A stretch of 64,000 nucleotides of DNA from Clostridium beijerinckii (GCF_018223745.1 NZ_CP073653.1:4240001-4304000), one strand, 5' to 3'; positions 43,312-54,000 are shown, counted from the stretch's first letter. Numbers and translations: made by a program. The notes: generated by a model from the letters alone, not told the origin.

Positions 43312-45669
43312 ATGTTAGATATGATCAAAAGCTTTAAAGAATTAACCCCTGAACTCCAATCACTTGCAGGTGGAAAAGGATGTATGTTATCAAAAATGTT
43401 TCAAGCAGGATATCCTGTTCCTGACGGATTTGTGATTTTACCATCAGCTTTTAAGGAGAATATTCTTAATCAGGATGCTTGGAATAAAATCAAACATTAT
43501 TTGAAAGAAATTAGAAAAAATAATGAAAGTGTTTTATTTGCAGTAAGATCATCTGCTTTAAGTGAAGATTCTGCTCAAGCTTCTTTTGCAGGAGAATTTG
43601 AAACAGTTTTAAATGTTAAGACAGATGAAGAAATCCAAAGCGCAATATATGAAGTTTTTAGCTCAAGAGAATCAGAAAGAGTAAAAGCATACAGTTCAGT
43701 CCAAGGAATGGATCAATCTCATCAGATAGCGGTAGTAATTCAAATTATGATACAGTCTGAAATTTCAGGAGTATTATTTACTGCTGATCCAATTACAGGC
43801 AGTCACGAGAGCATGACCGGTAATTTTGTATTTGGATTAGGAGAACAGCTTGTATCAGGGGAAGCAAATGCATATCCATTTAATATTATGAGGCCCAAAA
43901 GAAAATATGAGGGCCCCCCTGAATTTAAGAAATATGCCTCAGAGTTATATAAATATGCATCTAAACTTGAAATAGAATATGGTACTCATCAAGATATTGA
44001 ATGGGCAGTATCAAATGGAAAATTGTATATATTACAAGCAAGACCTATTACAACATTAATAACTGGTAATCCTGATACATATGAATGGAACGATACTTTG
44101 GATGGGGATTTCCTATGGACTAATACTAATGTTGGAGAAGCAATGTCTGATGTTTTCACTCCCCTAAGCTGGTCTATAATAAGGGCTTTAGATGAAGAAC
44201 AAATGACTATTCCTGGATACTATTTATTTTCAGGCAACATTTGTGGAAGAGCATATACAAACATCAGTTATGCATTGTCTTTATACCCTGCCTTCGGCAA
44301 AGATATTAAGAGTCTAATAAAAACAATGAGTGAAGTCTTTGGTCAAATGCCTGAAGAAATAGAAATTCCTATTTATCCATTTTCAAAGCTAGGCTTGATA
44401 AAAGGGATGGCTCCAAAATTAAAGCATCGTTTAAAAAATATTATTAAAGCTTCTAAGGAAATTCCAGAGCATTTGAATGAATCTCCGAATTTGTGTAGAA
44501 GGATGACTGAAACTATTAAAGAAGTAAAGACAAAAGAAGAATTAATCGATCTATGGAAAACTGAAATTTTACCTTTTAATTTTAAGGCTTTGTGGATTGC
44601 ACTTGCTGGTGGAAGAAAAATGGTCATAGCTAATAAATTAAAGGATGAGTTAATAAAAGTAGCAGGAATTGAAGATACAAATACACTTATGTCTAATTTT
44701 AGAGGAGATTCATCCCTCGAGAGCCTTGGACCTATTATTGGTATATCAAAGATTATAACTGGAGAAATGAATCGTGAAGAATACAGAATGAAATACGGAC
44801 ATCGTGGGCCACATGAGTTTGAATTATCCATACCTCATCCTGGAGAAGATGAAACTTGGCTTGAAAAGCAGATAGAAGAATTTAAGAATTCAAACACAGA
44901 TGTAGAAAATCTTCTTAATAAACAACATGATCAATATGAAGAAGCTCTTAAAAGATTGAAAGAAAACTTCCCAAAAGAAGCTAATCATTTTGAAAAGAAA
45001 ATTGTAAAGGTGGCTGAAGCAGCTCGTCTTAGAGAGTCTGTTCGTTCGGAATGGACTAGAGCCTTTAGAGTTAATCGTGCTTTTGCACTAAAGGCTGGGG
45101 AACTTACAGGCATAGGAAATGATATTTTTTTTCTTTACATCAATGAAGTTTTAGATTTGCTTTCAGGAAATGACTTCGCCGTAAATCATATTGCGGTTAG
45201 AAAGGGAAATTATGAAAAATATAAATCACTTCCACCATTACCATCAATTATTCGCGGAAGATTTGATCCCTTTAAATGGGTAAAAAATTCTAATAGAAGA
45301 GTTGATTACTATGATGAATCTATGCCTATTACTACACAAGATTCTGAAACTCTTAAAGGTTTTGCAGGAGCATCAGGAAAAATTGAAGGAGTTGTGCGTA
45401 TTTTAACAAATCCTGAAGAAGGAGAAAACCTAAAAAAAGGCGAAATCTTAGTTGCGTCAACTACTAATGTTGGATGGACACCTCTTTTTCCTAAGGCTTC
45501 AGCAATAATTACTGACATTGGAGCACCATTATCCCATGCTGCTATAGTAGCCAGAGAGCTTGGTATTCCAGCTGTTGTTGGATGTGGCAATGCTACTACA
45601 AAGCTTAAAACCGGAGATAAAGTTATAGTTGACGGTGGTCATGGAGTGGTACAAATTTTAAATAGTTGA
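43312..45669 (+). CDS. PEP synthase / rifamycin phosphotransferase-like enzyme, intact
   Basis: This 785-residue enzyme has an ATP-grasp N-terminus (LAGGKGCMLSKMFQAGYPVPDGFVI, FAVRSSALSEDSAQASFAGEFETVL, HQDIEWAVSNGKLYILQARPI), a helical middle domain of about 400 residues, and a complete C-terminal domain with the catalytic motif GAPLSHAAIVARELGIPAVVG (His742). The order ATP domain - substrate domain - His domain is that of rifampin phosphotransferase rather than classical PEP synthase, which places the His domain centrally. Known members move the beta-phosphate of ATP to rifamycin or make PEP. AAAAGGAGG precedes the ATG. Substrate unproven; drug or metabolite phosphorylation is inferred from the repressor pairing. 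Confidence 0.86.
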   Translation: MLDMIKSFKELTPELQSLAGGKGCMLSKMFQAGYPVPDGFVILPSAFKENILNQDAWNKIKHYLKEIRKNNESVLFAVRSSALSEDSAQASFAGEFETVLNVKTDEEIQSAIYEVFSSRESERVKAYSSVQGMDQSHQIAVVIQIMIQSEISGVLFTADPITGSHESMTGNFVFGLGEQLVSGEANAYPFNIMRPKRKYEGPPEFKKYASELYKYASKLEIEYGTHQDIEWAVSNGKLYILQARPITTLITGNPDTYEWNDTLDGDFLWTNTNVGEAMSDVFTPLSWSIIRALDEEQMTIPGYYLFSGNICGRAYTNISYALSLYPAFGKDIKSLIKTMSEVFGQMPEEIEIPIYPFSKLGLIKGMAPKLKHRLKNIIKASKEIPEHLNESPNLCRRMTETIKEVKTKEELIDLWKTEILPFNFKALWIALAGGRKMVIANKLKDELIKVAGIEDTNTLMSNFRGDSSLESLGPIIGISKIITGEMNREEYRMKYGHRGPHEFELSIPHPGEDETWLEKQIEEFKNSNTDVENLLNKQHDQYEEALKRLKENFPKEANHFEKKIVKVAEAARLRESVRSEWTRAFRVNRAFALKAGELTGIGNDIFFLYINEVLDLLSGNDFAVNHIAVRKGNYEKYKSLPPLPSIIRGRFDPFKWVKNSNRRVDYYDESMPITTQDSETLKGFAGASGKIEGVVRILTNPEEGENLKKGEILVASTTNVGWTPLFPKASAIITDIGAPLSHAAIVARELGIPAVVGCGNATTKLKTGDKVIVDGGHGVVQILNS

Positions 45670-45804
45670 TTAAAATAAATTTACTCTTCCCTATCAAGCT
45701 CAATGTTCCAAAATGACGCATTCGTCGGATTAAAAATACTTTGAAGCTCTGACCAATGGGAATGCGATTTGTAAAAAAAGACATGGTATAATATAAAAAA
45801 TTAC

Positions 45805-45835
45805 TTGCTATAGAGTTCACTCTATAGCTTATATT
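45805..45835 (+). promoter_or_regulatory. MerR-type promoter with 19-bp spacer
   Basis: The -35 TTGCTA (45805-45810) and -10 TATATT (45830-45835) are separated by 19 bases, the elongated spacing of MerR-controlled promoters. The spacer lies within a perfect 22-base dyad (45807-45828; half-site CTATAGAGT, centre TC). It drives the merR-like gene at 45856. Confidence 0.78.
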
Positions 45836-45855
45836 AAAGTTGGCAGGTGAAGAGA

Positions 45856-46317
45856 ATGAGTTATTCAACAAAAGAAATTACAGAAAAACTTAATATGTCT
45901 AAACATACCCTTCGCTATTATGAAAAGGAAGGTCTACTAACTGAAATTGCACGCGACAAAAATGGAAACCGCGAATATAGTGATTTAAATTTGGAACAGT
46001 TAATAATGGTACGATGCATGAGAGCAACTGGTATGTCTATAAAATATATTAAAAACTATGTCAATATGTGTTTTGATGGATATTCGAGCGTACCATCTAG
46101 AAAAGAAATTTTATTATTGCAGCAAAAAATTTTAAAAGCCCAAAAGGAGGAAATAAATAAAAATCTAGGGATAATTGATTTAAAACTGCAATATTATGAA
46201 AATCTCGAAATTAATGGACCAGAAAAATATGATGACAGTATCTATAAAATACATTCTGATCTTTCTGCTAAAATGATGAAAATATTAGATAAAGAAACTG
46301 ATACTCAAAGTAAATAA
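45856..46317 (+). CDS. MerR-family regulator
   Basis: The ATG at 45856 (six bases after AGGTGA) gives 153 residues. The MerR domain YSTKEITEKLNMSKHTLRYYEKEGLLTEIARDKNGNREYSDLNLEQLIMVRCMRATGMSIKYIKNYV is followed by a coiled-coil dimerisation helix. No metal-binding cysteines are seen, so it belongs with the AdhR/NmlR-like group sensing aldehydes or electrophiles, which fits the adjacent alcohol dehydrogenase gene. It should twist its own 19-bp-spacer promoter into an active shape on induction. Confidence 0.87.
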   Translation: MSYSTKEITEKLNMSKHTLRYYEKEGLLTEIARDKNGNREYSDLNLEQLIMVRCMRATGMSIKYIKNYVNMCFDGYSSVPSRKEILLLQQKILKAQKEEINKNLGIIDLKLQYYENLEINGPEKYDDSIYKIHSDLSAKMMKILDKETDTQSK

Positions 46318-46372
46318 TCTGCTTCAATGATAAGTTCTTATTTACATTGGTAAAAAGACAATTAATGTTTTA

Positions 46373-46403
46373 TTTACTGTATGAACTTAAGTTGCAGTAT
46401 ATA
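46373..46403 (+). promoter_or_regulatory. Candidate MerR-type promoter of the alcohol dehydrogenase
   Basis: TTTACT (46373-46378) and TATATA (46398-46403) are 19 bases apart, with the palindrome AACTTAAGTT (46384-46393) exactly centred in the spacer. The half-site differs from that at 45805, so shared control is only likely. Confidence 0.5.
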
Positions 46404-46438
46404 TTAAATACAATATTAAAAGAATGGATGTGTTTTTT

Positions 46439-47389
46439 ATGAAATTAATGAAAGCAATTCAAGTAAGTAAACCTGGCTCAGCTTTTGAGTTAATACAAAC
46501 GGAAATTTCAGAACCAACTAAAAATCAAGTAAGGATAAAAATTCTAGCTTGTGGTGTATGCCATGGAGATGCATTAGTAAAAGAAGGAGGTAATTATCCT
46601 GGGCTTTCATACCCTCGTATCCCTGGTCATGAAATTATAGGTGTTGTAGACAAGATTGGCTCAGATGTTACTGGTTATGAATTAGGACAACGTGTTGGTG
46701 TAGGCTGGCCTGCTGGTATAACATATGATGGAGGTTTCGCTGAATACATGGTAACTACTTCTTCTGAATTAGTAAGTATACCAGAAGAATTAAATGAAGT
46801 AGAAGGTGCACCTCTTCTTTGCGCTGGTGTGACTACTTTTGATGCTTTAAAAAATTCTGGTGCAAATCCTGGAGATGTAGTTGCAATACAAGGCGTTGGA
46901 GGCCTTGGTCATTTAGCTATCCAATATGCTAAGAATATGGGCTTTAAGACTGTTGCTATTTCAAGGGGATCAGATAAAAAAGAACTTGCTGAAAAATTAG
47001 GAGCTAACATATTTATAGCTACTGAAGAACAAGATGCAGCAAAGGAACTTCAAAAATTGGGGGGAGCTAAAGTTATCCTCATAACTGCTCCAAGCAGCAA
47101 GGCTGTATCAGAACTTTTAAGTGGTCTTGGATTTGATGGAAAAATAATAATTGTTGCTGGAATAAATGATCCGATTCAAATCTTTCCTAATCAATTATTG
47201 GTTGGAAGACAAAGTATACAAGGATGGTTAGCCACAGATGCTAATGCCAGAAAAGATACTATAAATTTTAGTATTCTAACAAATGTACACTCAATAGTTG
47301 AAACTTTTCCACTAGAACAAATAAATTCAGCGTATGAAAAAATGATGACTGCTAAGGTTCACTTTAGAGCTGTTTTAACTATGGAATAA
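46439..47389 (+). CDS. Zinc-type alcohol dehydrogenase lacking the structural-zinc lobe
   Basis: The ATG at 46439 (after GGATG) gives 316 residues, about 20-30 shorter than relatives. Catalytic zinc ligands are present (Cys in ACGVCHGDALV, GHE in IPGHEIIGVV, and Cys in LLCAGVTTFDAL), and the NAD(P) fold is IQGVGGLGHLAIQYAKNMGF. Between RVGVGWPAG and YDGGFAEYM the usual stretch with four zinc-binding cysteines is absent, an in-frame loss. It may still reduce aldehydes with an altered oligomer or stability. The MerR regulator gene lies directly upstream. A decayed relative is at 56093-56329. Confidence 0.87.
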   Translation: MKLMKAIQVSKPGSAFELIQTEISEPTKNQVRIKILACGVCHGDALVKEGGNYPGLSYPRIPGHEIIGVVDKIGSDVTGYELGQRVGVGWPAGITYDGGFAEYMVTTSSELVSIPEELNEVEGAPLLCAGVTTFDALKNSGANPGDVVAIQGVGGLGHLAIQYAKNMGFKTVAISRGSDKKELAEKLGANIFIATEEQDAAKELQKLGGAKVILITAPSSKAVSELLSGLGFDGKIIIVAGINDPIQIFPNQLLVGRQSIQGWLATDANARKDTINFSILTNVHSIVETFPLEQINSAYEKMMTAKVHFRAVLTME

Positions 47390-47532
47390 AACCTTTAATC
47401 TATCTTCAGTGAAATTCACTATTTTTGATGTAATTATATGTACTCTAAAAATTTACTTCGTCGAAATTTATCTTAAATTATTAGCTTAAGCGAACCAAAT
47501 AATTTTATAGGAATTTAATGTTTTATAATCAA

Positions 47533-47566
47533 TATAACTGGAAAATAAATTTCCAGTTATATTTTT
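47533..47566 (+). terminator. Terminator of the alcohol dehydrogenase gene
   Basis: TATAACTGGAAA (47533-47544) pairs perfectly with TTTCCAGTTATA (47550-47561), followed by five U residues. It lies about 145 bases after the stop. The rest of the gap to 47716 shows no gene. Confidence 0.8.
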
Positions 47567-47716
47567 AAGCATTTCTAAAAATAGTGAAAATATCCGTCGA
47601 AGTTTGGAATCTTTAATAATACTCTAGCTTATAAAACATGTTCAATTTGTATAACTTCGTTATATTTTATAAATATTGTATTATAATATTTGTTTATCAT
47701 ATTTCTTCCTGGTAAT

Positions 47717-48592
47717 TTAATAATTCATTACATAGTCTAAGAGCATTTTACTAGCCCCTGATAGAAAGTAATCTTTTCGATGTATAAAATTTATCTCCCA
47801 TACAAAAGTTTCATCTGCAAAAGGGATCGCGCGAACATTAGGATAATTGATATCGATTACAACAAAGTCAATACTAATACCAAGTCCCTTATTAAGACGA
47901 CTAAGTTTGTGAACAATGTGAATTTCAGTAGTACTAAAAACAATATTAGGTTGAAAATTAGCCTGTCTACATTTACTAATAAAATTATGATATATTTTAA
48001 AATTTTGATTTGTAATAATAAATCTTTCATCCTTTAAATCGTCGAAATTTATCTTACTCTTTTTAGAAAGTGGATTTTTTTCATTTATAAGAACACATGG
48101 ATGTTGTGTTTTGACAACTTTCGAATGAAATTTTGATTTATTTATAGGACCAATTGTGAATGCTATATCTAAATCACCTTTTAAAACAGCTTCTTCACAA
48201 TAATAATCTGGACCTTCATATATATCTAATTGAATTTGCGGATACGTTTTCTTAAAATCTGAAATCAAATCTGTAGATAATGCATCCAGTACTCCTAATG
48301 AAAAACCGACTGATAGTTTTTGCGACTCAAGATCATTCATTTGACTTATATCACTTAGAAACAAATCAAATTGATTTAAAATACTCATAGATTGCTGTTC
48401 TAAATATTCTCCGTACTTTGTCACTTCAACTCCATTAATCTTACGGTAGAATAATGGAACCTGTACATATTCTTCCAGGTTCTTAATAGCTCTGCTCAAC
48501 CCTTGCTGAGTAATATAAAGATTTTTAGAAGCTTTTGAAAAACTTTTATCTTTGCATATTTGAACAAAATACCTTAGTAGCTTTACATCCAT
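47717..48592 (-). CDS. LysR-family transcriptional regulator
   Basis: This 291-residue protein has the LysR winged helix-turn-helix at its N-terminus (LLRYFVQICKDKSFSKASKNLYITQQGLSRAIKNLEEYVQVPLFYRKINGVEVTKYGEYL) and a periplasmic-binding-like effector domain (about 90-290). It is divergent from the kinase gene at 48809, with 216 bases between them, and convergent with the alcohol dehydrogenase. LysR proteins often control the divergent neighbour, but nothing in the sequence proves this here. Confidence 0.9.
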   Translation of the reverse strand: MDVKLLRYFVQICKDKSFSKASKNLYITQQGLSRAIKNLEEYVQVPLFYRKINGVEVTKYGEYLEQQSMSILNQFDLFLSDISQMNDLESQKLSVGFSLGVLDALSTDLISDFKKTYPQIQLDIYEGPDYYCEEAVLKGDLDIAFTIGPINKSKFHSKVVKTQHPCVLINEKNPLSKKSKINFDDLKDERFIITNQNFKIYHNFISKCRQANFQPNIVFSTTEIHIVHKLSRLNKGLGISIDFVVIDINYPNVRAIPFADETFVWEINFIHRKDYFLSGASKMLLDYVMNY

Positions 48593-48808
48593 TTAGAATC
48601 CCCCATTTAATCAACAATTTCGCATTTGTATATAATATATTTGTAGAATATATTAGTAATTTACCCATAATTGAATTCTATATTTTAATTATGGGTAATA
48701 ATAGTTACTTTAGTTACTGAGATTCATATTACTTTAGTCATATATTTTACATTAAAAATAATGGTATAATAAAACATATATTTATTATAAAATGGGTGAT
48801 ATTAAAAA

Positions 48809-49963
48809 ATGCTAACATTTAGAAACTATCTTCTGATTATAAAGTCCATATTATTTTTATCAATATTAACAGATATCTACATCCGGTATAAAAACTCTCT
48901 TTTAATTATGATTTTATTATTTGTTTTTGCAACTATAATTATAACTAATGATTATCTTAGAAATATAAGATTTAAAGATCATACTAAATATGTACATATA
49001 TCACTATTTTTTAGTCTATGCACTAGTTCAATACTAATCTTTACTATAGATGGGATTAGTACTTATTTTTATTATTACTCTTTTTTATTTGAGATTTTTC
49101 AGTTTAAAAGAAATATGTTAAAATTCTTTATCCCAATACATGTATTACTTTTGTCTTTCTACGCTATTGGTTTGAAATCTTATAATCTTAATTCAATTAG
49201 TTATTTTTTAATTTTCATTCTTGGTCTTTTATCTTATTTAAGCATTTTTGGAATGCTTTACAATAAAAGAAAACTTGAGATGGAATCAAAAGAAGTAAAA
49301 CAGCTTAACGAAAAGTTAAGATTAGCTAATGTAAAACTTCAAGAGTGCTCTTTAGAAATAGAAGAAGTTGCTATTTCTAAAGAGAGAACTAGAGTTTCTC
49401 ATGAACTACATGATTCATTAGGCCATTCCCTCGTCGCTTTAGTTATGCATCTGGAATTTGCTAAGAATATCTGTACTACTAACCCTTTAAAATTAGAAGA
49501 AATATTAGCGCAATCTGAAAAAATAGCAAGAGCAGGTATTAATGATTTAAGGAAAACAGTTGATTTGCTCAAGTCAGAACCTGAAGTACAGGATTTAAAT
49601 GCATCACTAGAACAACTAATTAATAATTTTTATTTATTTAGTAACCTAAAAATTACTTACACTAAAAGTACAGATATTGAAAGCTTAAATCCGATTTTAA
49701 AAACTTCAATATACAAAACAATACAAGAGTCTATAACTAATAGCTTGAAGCATGGTAATGCAACAAAAATTAATATAGAAATCATAAAAAATATCGATAA
49801 TGTAAAAGTTATCATTACTGATAATGGTATAGGTTGCGACAATGTACTTAAATCAAATGGACTAAATGGAATTGAAAATAGAATAAATTCCTTAGGGGGT
49901 GAAATATCCTATTTTAGCCATAACAACTTAGGATTTGGTATAAAACTCTTTATTCCAATATAG
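48809..49963 (+). CDS. Sensor histidine kinase, NarL-partner type (HisKA_3)
   Basis: This 384-residue protein begins with about five to six membrane helices (residues 1-155), then a short coiled coil, the HisKA_3 helix with the H-box RTRVSHELHDSLGHSLVALVMHLEFAKN and an ATPase domain (TIQESITNSLKHGNA, ITDNGIGCDN, GLNGIENRINSLGG). This DesK/LiaS-like layout pairs with NarL-class regulators, one of which is encoded 23 bases downstream. The multi-helix sensor may read membrane state; the stimulus is unknown. Confidence 0.88.
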   Translation: MLTFRNYLLIIKSILFLSILTDIYIRYKNSLLIMILLFVFATIIITNDYLRNIRFKDHTKYVHISLFFSLCTSSILIFTIDGISTYFYYYSFLFEIFQFKRNMLKFFIPIHVLLLSFYAIGLKSYNLNSISYFLIFILGLLSYLSIFGMLYNKRKLEMESKEVKQLNEKLRLANVKLQECSLEIEEVAISKERTRVSHELHDSLGHSLVALVMHLEFAKNICTTNPLKLEEILAQSEKIARAGINDLRKTVDLLKSEPEVQDLNASLEQLINNFYLFSNLKITYTKSTDIESLNPILKTSIYKTIQESITNSLKHGNATKINIEIIKNIDNVKVIITDNGIGCDNVLKSNGLNGIENRINSLGGEISYFSHNNLGFGIKLFIPI

Positions 49964-49986
49964 GAGAAATGGGGTAATTATTAAAT

Positions 49987-50646
49987 ATGATAAATGTTGT
50001 ATTAGTTGATGATCAACAAATTGTACGAGAGGGTCTAAAAATTATTTTAAGTTTAGATAATGAAATAAACATTCTAAAAGAGGCAGAAAACGGAAAACAA
50101 TTGCTAAAAATTCTCCAAGAAATACAGCCGGATATAATCCTTATGGATATTAGAATGCCATTTATGAATGGTGTTGAGGCTACTAAAATTGTTAAGGAAA
50201 AGTATAACAATATAAAGGTAATAATATTAACTACTTTTAATGAAGATGAATATGTATTACAAGGGATTAGGAATGGTGCTGATGGATACATACTTAAAGA
50301 TGCAAGATCACATGATATAATTAAAGCCATAAAGGCGGCTTACAACGGTGATATCCTTCTTGATCCTGCAGTAACTACAAAATTAATTAGAGCTTTTAAT
50401 TCAATGTCTATTGACAAGCAAAATCCTAGGATAATCAATAAACAAAAAAAGAAATTAGAACTGCTTACCCAAAGAGAAATGGACGTTGCTAAACTTGTTG
50501 CCCAAGGCAATAGTAACAAGGATATTTGCCATACTCTATTTCTAACAGAAGGTACAGTTAAGAACTATTTAACAAATATATTCGAGAAGTTAGAATTAAG
50601 TAGCAGAACTGAATTGGCATTATTTATTAATCAAATAGAGCCGTGA
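49987..50646 (+). CDS. NarL/FixJ-family response regulator
   Basis: This 219-residue regulator has DDQ at the acidic pocket, the phospho-acceptor Asp54 in ILMDIRMP, the switch Thr in ILTTF and the Lys in ILKDA. A LuxR-type helix-turn-helix ends the protein (LTQREMDVAKLVAQGNSNKDICHTLFLTEGTVKNYLTNIFEKL). It forms an operon with the kinase at 48809-49963 and is followed by a strong terminator. No transporter or other obvious target is adjacent. Confidence 0.92.
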   Translation: MINVVLVDDQQIVREGLKIILSLDNEINILKEAENGKQLLKILQEIQPDIILMDIRMPFMNGVEATKIVKEKYNNIKVIILTTFNEDEYVLQGIRNGADGYILKDARSHDIIKAIKAAYNGDILLDPAVTTKLIRAFNSMSIDKQNPRIINKQKKKLELLTQREMDVAKLVAQGNSNKDICHTLFLTEGTVKNYLTNIFEKLELSSRTELALFINQIEP

Positions 50647-50705
50647 AAATAATAGCATATTTAAATTTAATATAAAAAAGCATATAGTCTTTTCTTTTAT
50701 ATATC

Positions 50706-50756
50706 AAAATAAAGTAGGTTCATAGAATATTAATTTTTGTGAACCTACTTTATTTT
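50706..50756 (+). terminator. Terminator of the two-component operon
   Basis: Perfect 17-base arms (50706-50722 and 50740-50756) with core AAAGTAGGTTCA/TGAACCTACTTT, ending TATTTTAAT. It lies 60 bases after the regulator stop. Confidence 0.8.
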
Positions 50757-51034
50757 AATATATCTTAACATTATGATTCTTTTATCAATATTTCTCTCTT
50801 AAATATTATATTCTTATTAAACCTCTAACTTCTTTCCAAAATCCACACTAAAAACCACGATAAATATTATATTCAATTAATTCTGGACATATCGATCAAT
50901 AAATGACTATAAAATTCCTTAGTGCTTACTACTCACCATACGTATGATGACTTGTATTTTTATTTCTATCATTCTTTAATTAATTAAATATTTATTATCT
51001 AATTAACATAACATTTCAATGCAGTCTGTATTAA

Positions 51035-51080
51035 AAATAGGTTCATCATGTAGGGAATTCCCCACAAAATGAACCTATTT
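51035..51080 (-). terminator. Terminator of the GH3 glycosidase gene
   Basis: AAATAGGTTCAT (51035-51046) pairs with ATGAACCTATTT (51069-51080), with an inner GTnGGGAATTCCC-type stem. Leftward transcripts end in a short U-run. The half-site TAGGTTCA is shared with the terminator at 50706-50756. The 50757-51034 interval shows no gene. Confidence 0.7.
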
Positions 51081-51099
51081 AAAAAATATTATTTTATTT

Positions 51100-54000
51100 C
51101 TAAGAAATCCATGAACCACTGCTATCTATTGTATAACCATCTATTACTGTATCAACTGCCATCTCTCCATTAGTATTTAAGTAATACCATTTTTCATTAG
51201 CATCTTTTAACCAGCCTGTCTTCATTGATCCATTATTATCTAGGTAATACCAATTTCCATCAATATCCTTTAGCCAGCCTGTTTTCATAGATCCATTATC
51301 ACTTAGATAATACCACTTTCCATCAGTATCCTTAAACCATCCTGTAGTCATAGCACCATTATTATTTAAGTAATACCATGATCCATCAGCATCTTTAAGC
51401 CATCCTGTTTGCATATTTCCAGATTGATCCAAATGATACCAGCTGTTACCATCCTGTACCCATCCAGTAGCTTTTTCACCATTTGAGTTTACAAATGACC
51501 AAGTACCATCTAAATTTTTACTCCATTTATTTTTAGCTGTTGTATCATTGGAGTTTGCATTGTTTGAATTAGAAGTTGTTGATGTATCACCACTAGTGCT
51601 ATATGAACCGCTGCTATGGTGGTGTGACGAGCTACCACTTGACCCATTATTTCCTGATCCATTTTCATCTTTTGTGATTTCACCTTTATCAAATGTCATA
51701 TAATTCTTAAGATCATTATATTTTTCTGTATAGGATTTAGCCTTTACACCTTTATCTTTATACATTTTTTCAAATTGAGTTGATTGCATGATTATATTTA
51801 ATACATTCATAGCAGATTTTTGAAGATCTCCTAAGTAAATTGTATTATTATCTACGTATTTTCCATAATAAGTAACAATCCTATCACGAGAAGTATCAGT
51901 CATTGGATCTAAAGTAACTTCTACTGCTGCATCTGTAGTTGTCGCTATCTCTGCCGGATGTATTATCTCTGGTTGTTCCTCTGTTGGCTGTGTTGTTGTA
52001 TCACCAATTGGTGCCGTTTCATCTCCTACTGGCGATGTTGTTGTATCGCCTGTTGATGCTGTTTCATCTCCTGCTGGCGATGTTGTTGTATCATCTGTTG
52101 ATGCCGTTTCGTCTCCTGCTGGCGATGTTGTTGTATTATCCGTTGATGCCGTTTCGTCTCCTGCTGGCGATGTTGTTGTATCATCTGTTGATGCTGTTTC
52201 ATCTCCTGCTGGCGATGTTGTTGTATCATCTGTTGATGCTGCTGTATTTAATAACGCTTGTACGTTATCAAACGAAGTTTCTATTGTTGTTTCGGCATCA
52301 CTTTTAGCAAATTCCACACTTGCCTTTCCGTCGTTAATCATTTCAATAACCTTGTCATTTAAAGGTATTCCTTTCTTAACTATAGTAGATATAGTTGTAT
52401 CTCCATCTGAGCTTGGAGTAAAGTCATTCCATTGTTCCACAGAAGTTCCTTTTCCATAATAATCATATACTGTTTTACTAGCCACATATCCATCTTCATT
52501 AAATGCAGGTATATAATCAGATACTGCTTTTATTATAGCGTCTTGAGTAGCTCCTGGCATAATTAAATCATTACCTGAATGCATAGATTCATCAGGTTTT
52601 GCTTTTGAATACCAATCAGTCATTACAACTCCATCAAATTTCCATTCACCACGTGCAATATCTGTTACTAAATCATAGTTTGCTCCTGCAAATACTCCAT
52701 TTATCTTGTTGAAAGCTGTCATAATCGACATAGGTTGTCCGCCTTTGATTGCCATTTCAAACCCTTTTAAGTAAATTTCTCGTAAAGCCCTTTCTGAAAT
52801 TGTTTCATTTACAAGATTTCTGTTGTTCTCTTGATTATTAGCAGCGAAGTGTTTTATTGTTACACCAATACCTGGATGAGATTGTACACCTTTTGTAGCC
52901 GCTAATCCCATAGTACCTGTTATAAATGGATCTTCTGAATAATATTCAAAATTACGTCCACAAAAAGGATCTCTATGGATATTCATACCTGGAGCAAGCC
53001 AAAGAGTGACTCCAAATTCAACCATTTCGTCTCCTATTGCATTATGAACTTCTTCCATAAGATCAAGATCCCAAGTCTGAGCTAATAACGTACCAATCGG
53101 CCAAGCTGTAGCATATTGATACCATGTCTTCCCATCTTTATCATATTGCTTTGTAAGACGAAGTCCTGCTGGTCCATCTGCTAAAACAATATTAGGAATC
53201 CCATCAGTTTCATAATAGTCTCCTGTAGTTTCCCCTGCCCCACCTGCAACAGCATTTGATTGTGCTCCAACAACTGGTGTTTGTGATACAGCTGTCCCGA
53301 TACCGTTAACTATGTTAGCCAACTTTTCAGTCGATAAACCAGCAACAAATTGTTCCATAGTTATATCTTTATTATAAACATCATATAATGTAGCATCTTT
53401 TTTCACATCAATATTTTCTCTTATTTCCTTATATGAAGGAGTTTCTATATTGTCAACACTATTTTTTAGAGTCTTATTTTCCATAATACTTTTACTTTGA
53501 GTTTCATCGCTATTACTTACATCAAATATAGCAGCTCCATTATCATCATATTTAAATGCGGACGTATCGTCTACATTATCTACATATAAAAACTTCTCTA
53601 TATTCATATCATTGGAAACATTATCTAATGTGCTATTCTTATTCTCATCAATTGTTTCATCAGTTTCTACATCCTTATAATTAGCGGCCGCATCTGTTGT
53701 TGTCTCCTTTTTACCAGCATCATTTGCAATATAAGTTGTAACTGTTTCATCATCATATTTAGATTCATTATTACCGTCAATTAGATCTAATGCCTGTGAA
53801 TATAATTGGATTTTTTGTGCATTTGCTATTTCATTGCCTTCTTCTGCATATGAATAAGGTGTAACTCCTTTATCTGATAAAGCTTGTACGCTCTTATCGG
53901 TCTTCATTTGATTGCTAAGCTGTTCTGTAGTTACAGTTTCATCTAATGTTAAAACAGCTCCCACATGTGTATTTCTTGAGCTATTCCCTACGCGGATAAT

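Noticed and set aside
51939..52307. Open frames on both strands over the GH3 repeat region
   Set aside because: A 45-base repeat without stops keeps several frames open; only the GH3 frame has start, signal peptide and domains.
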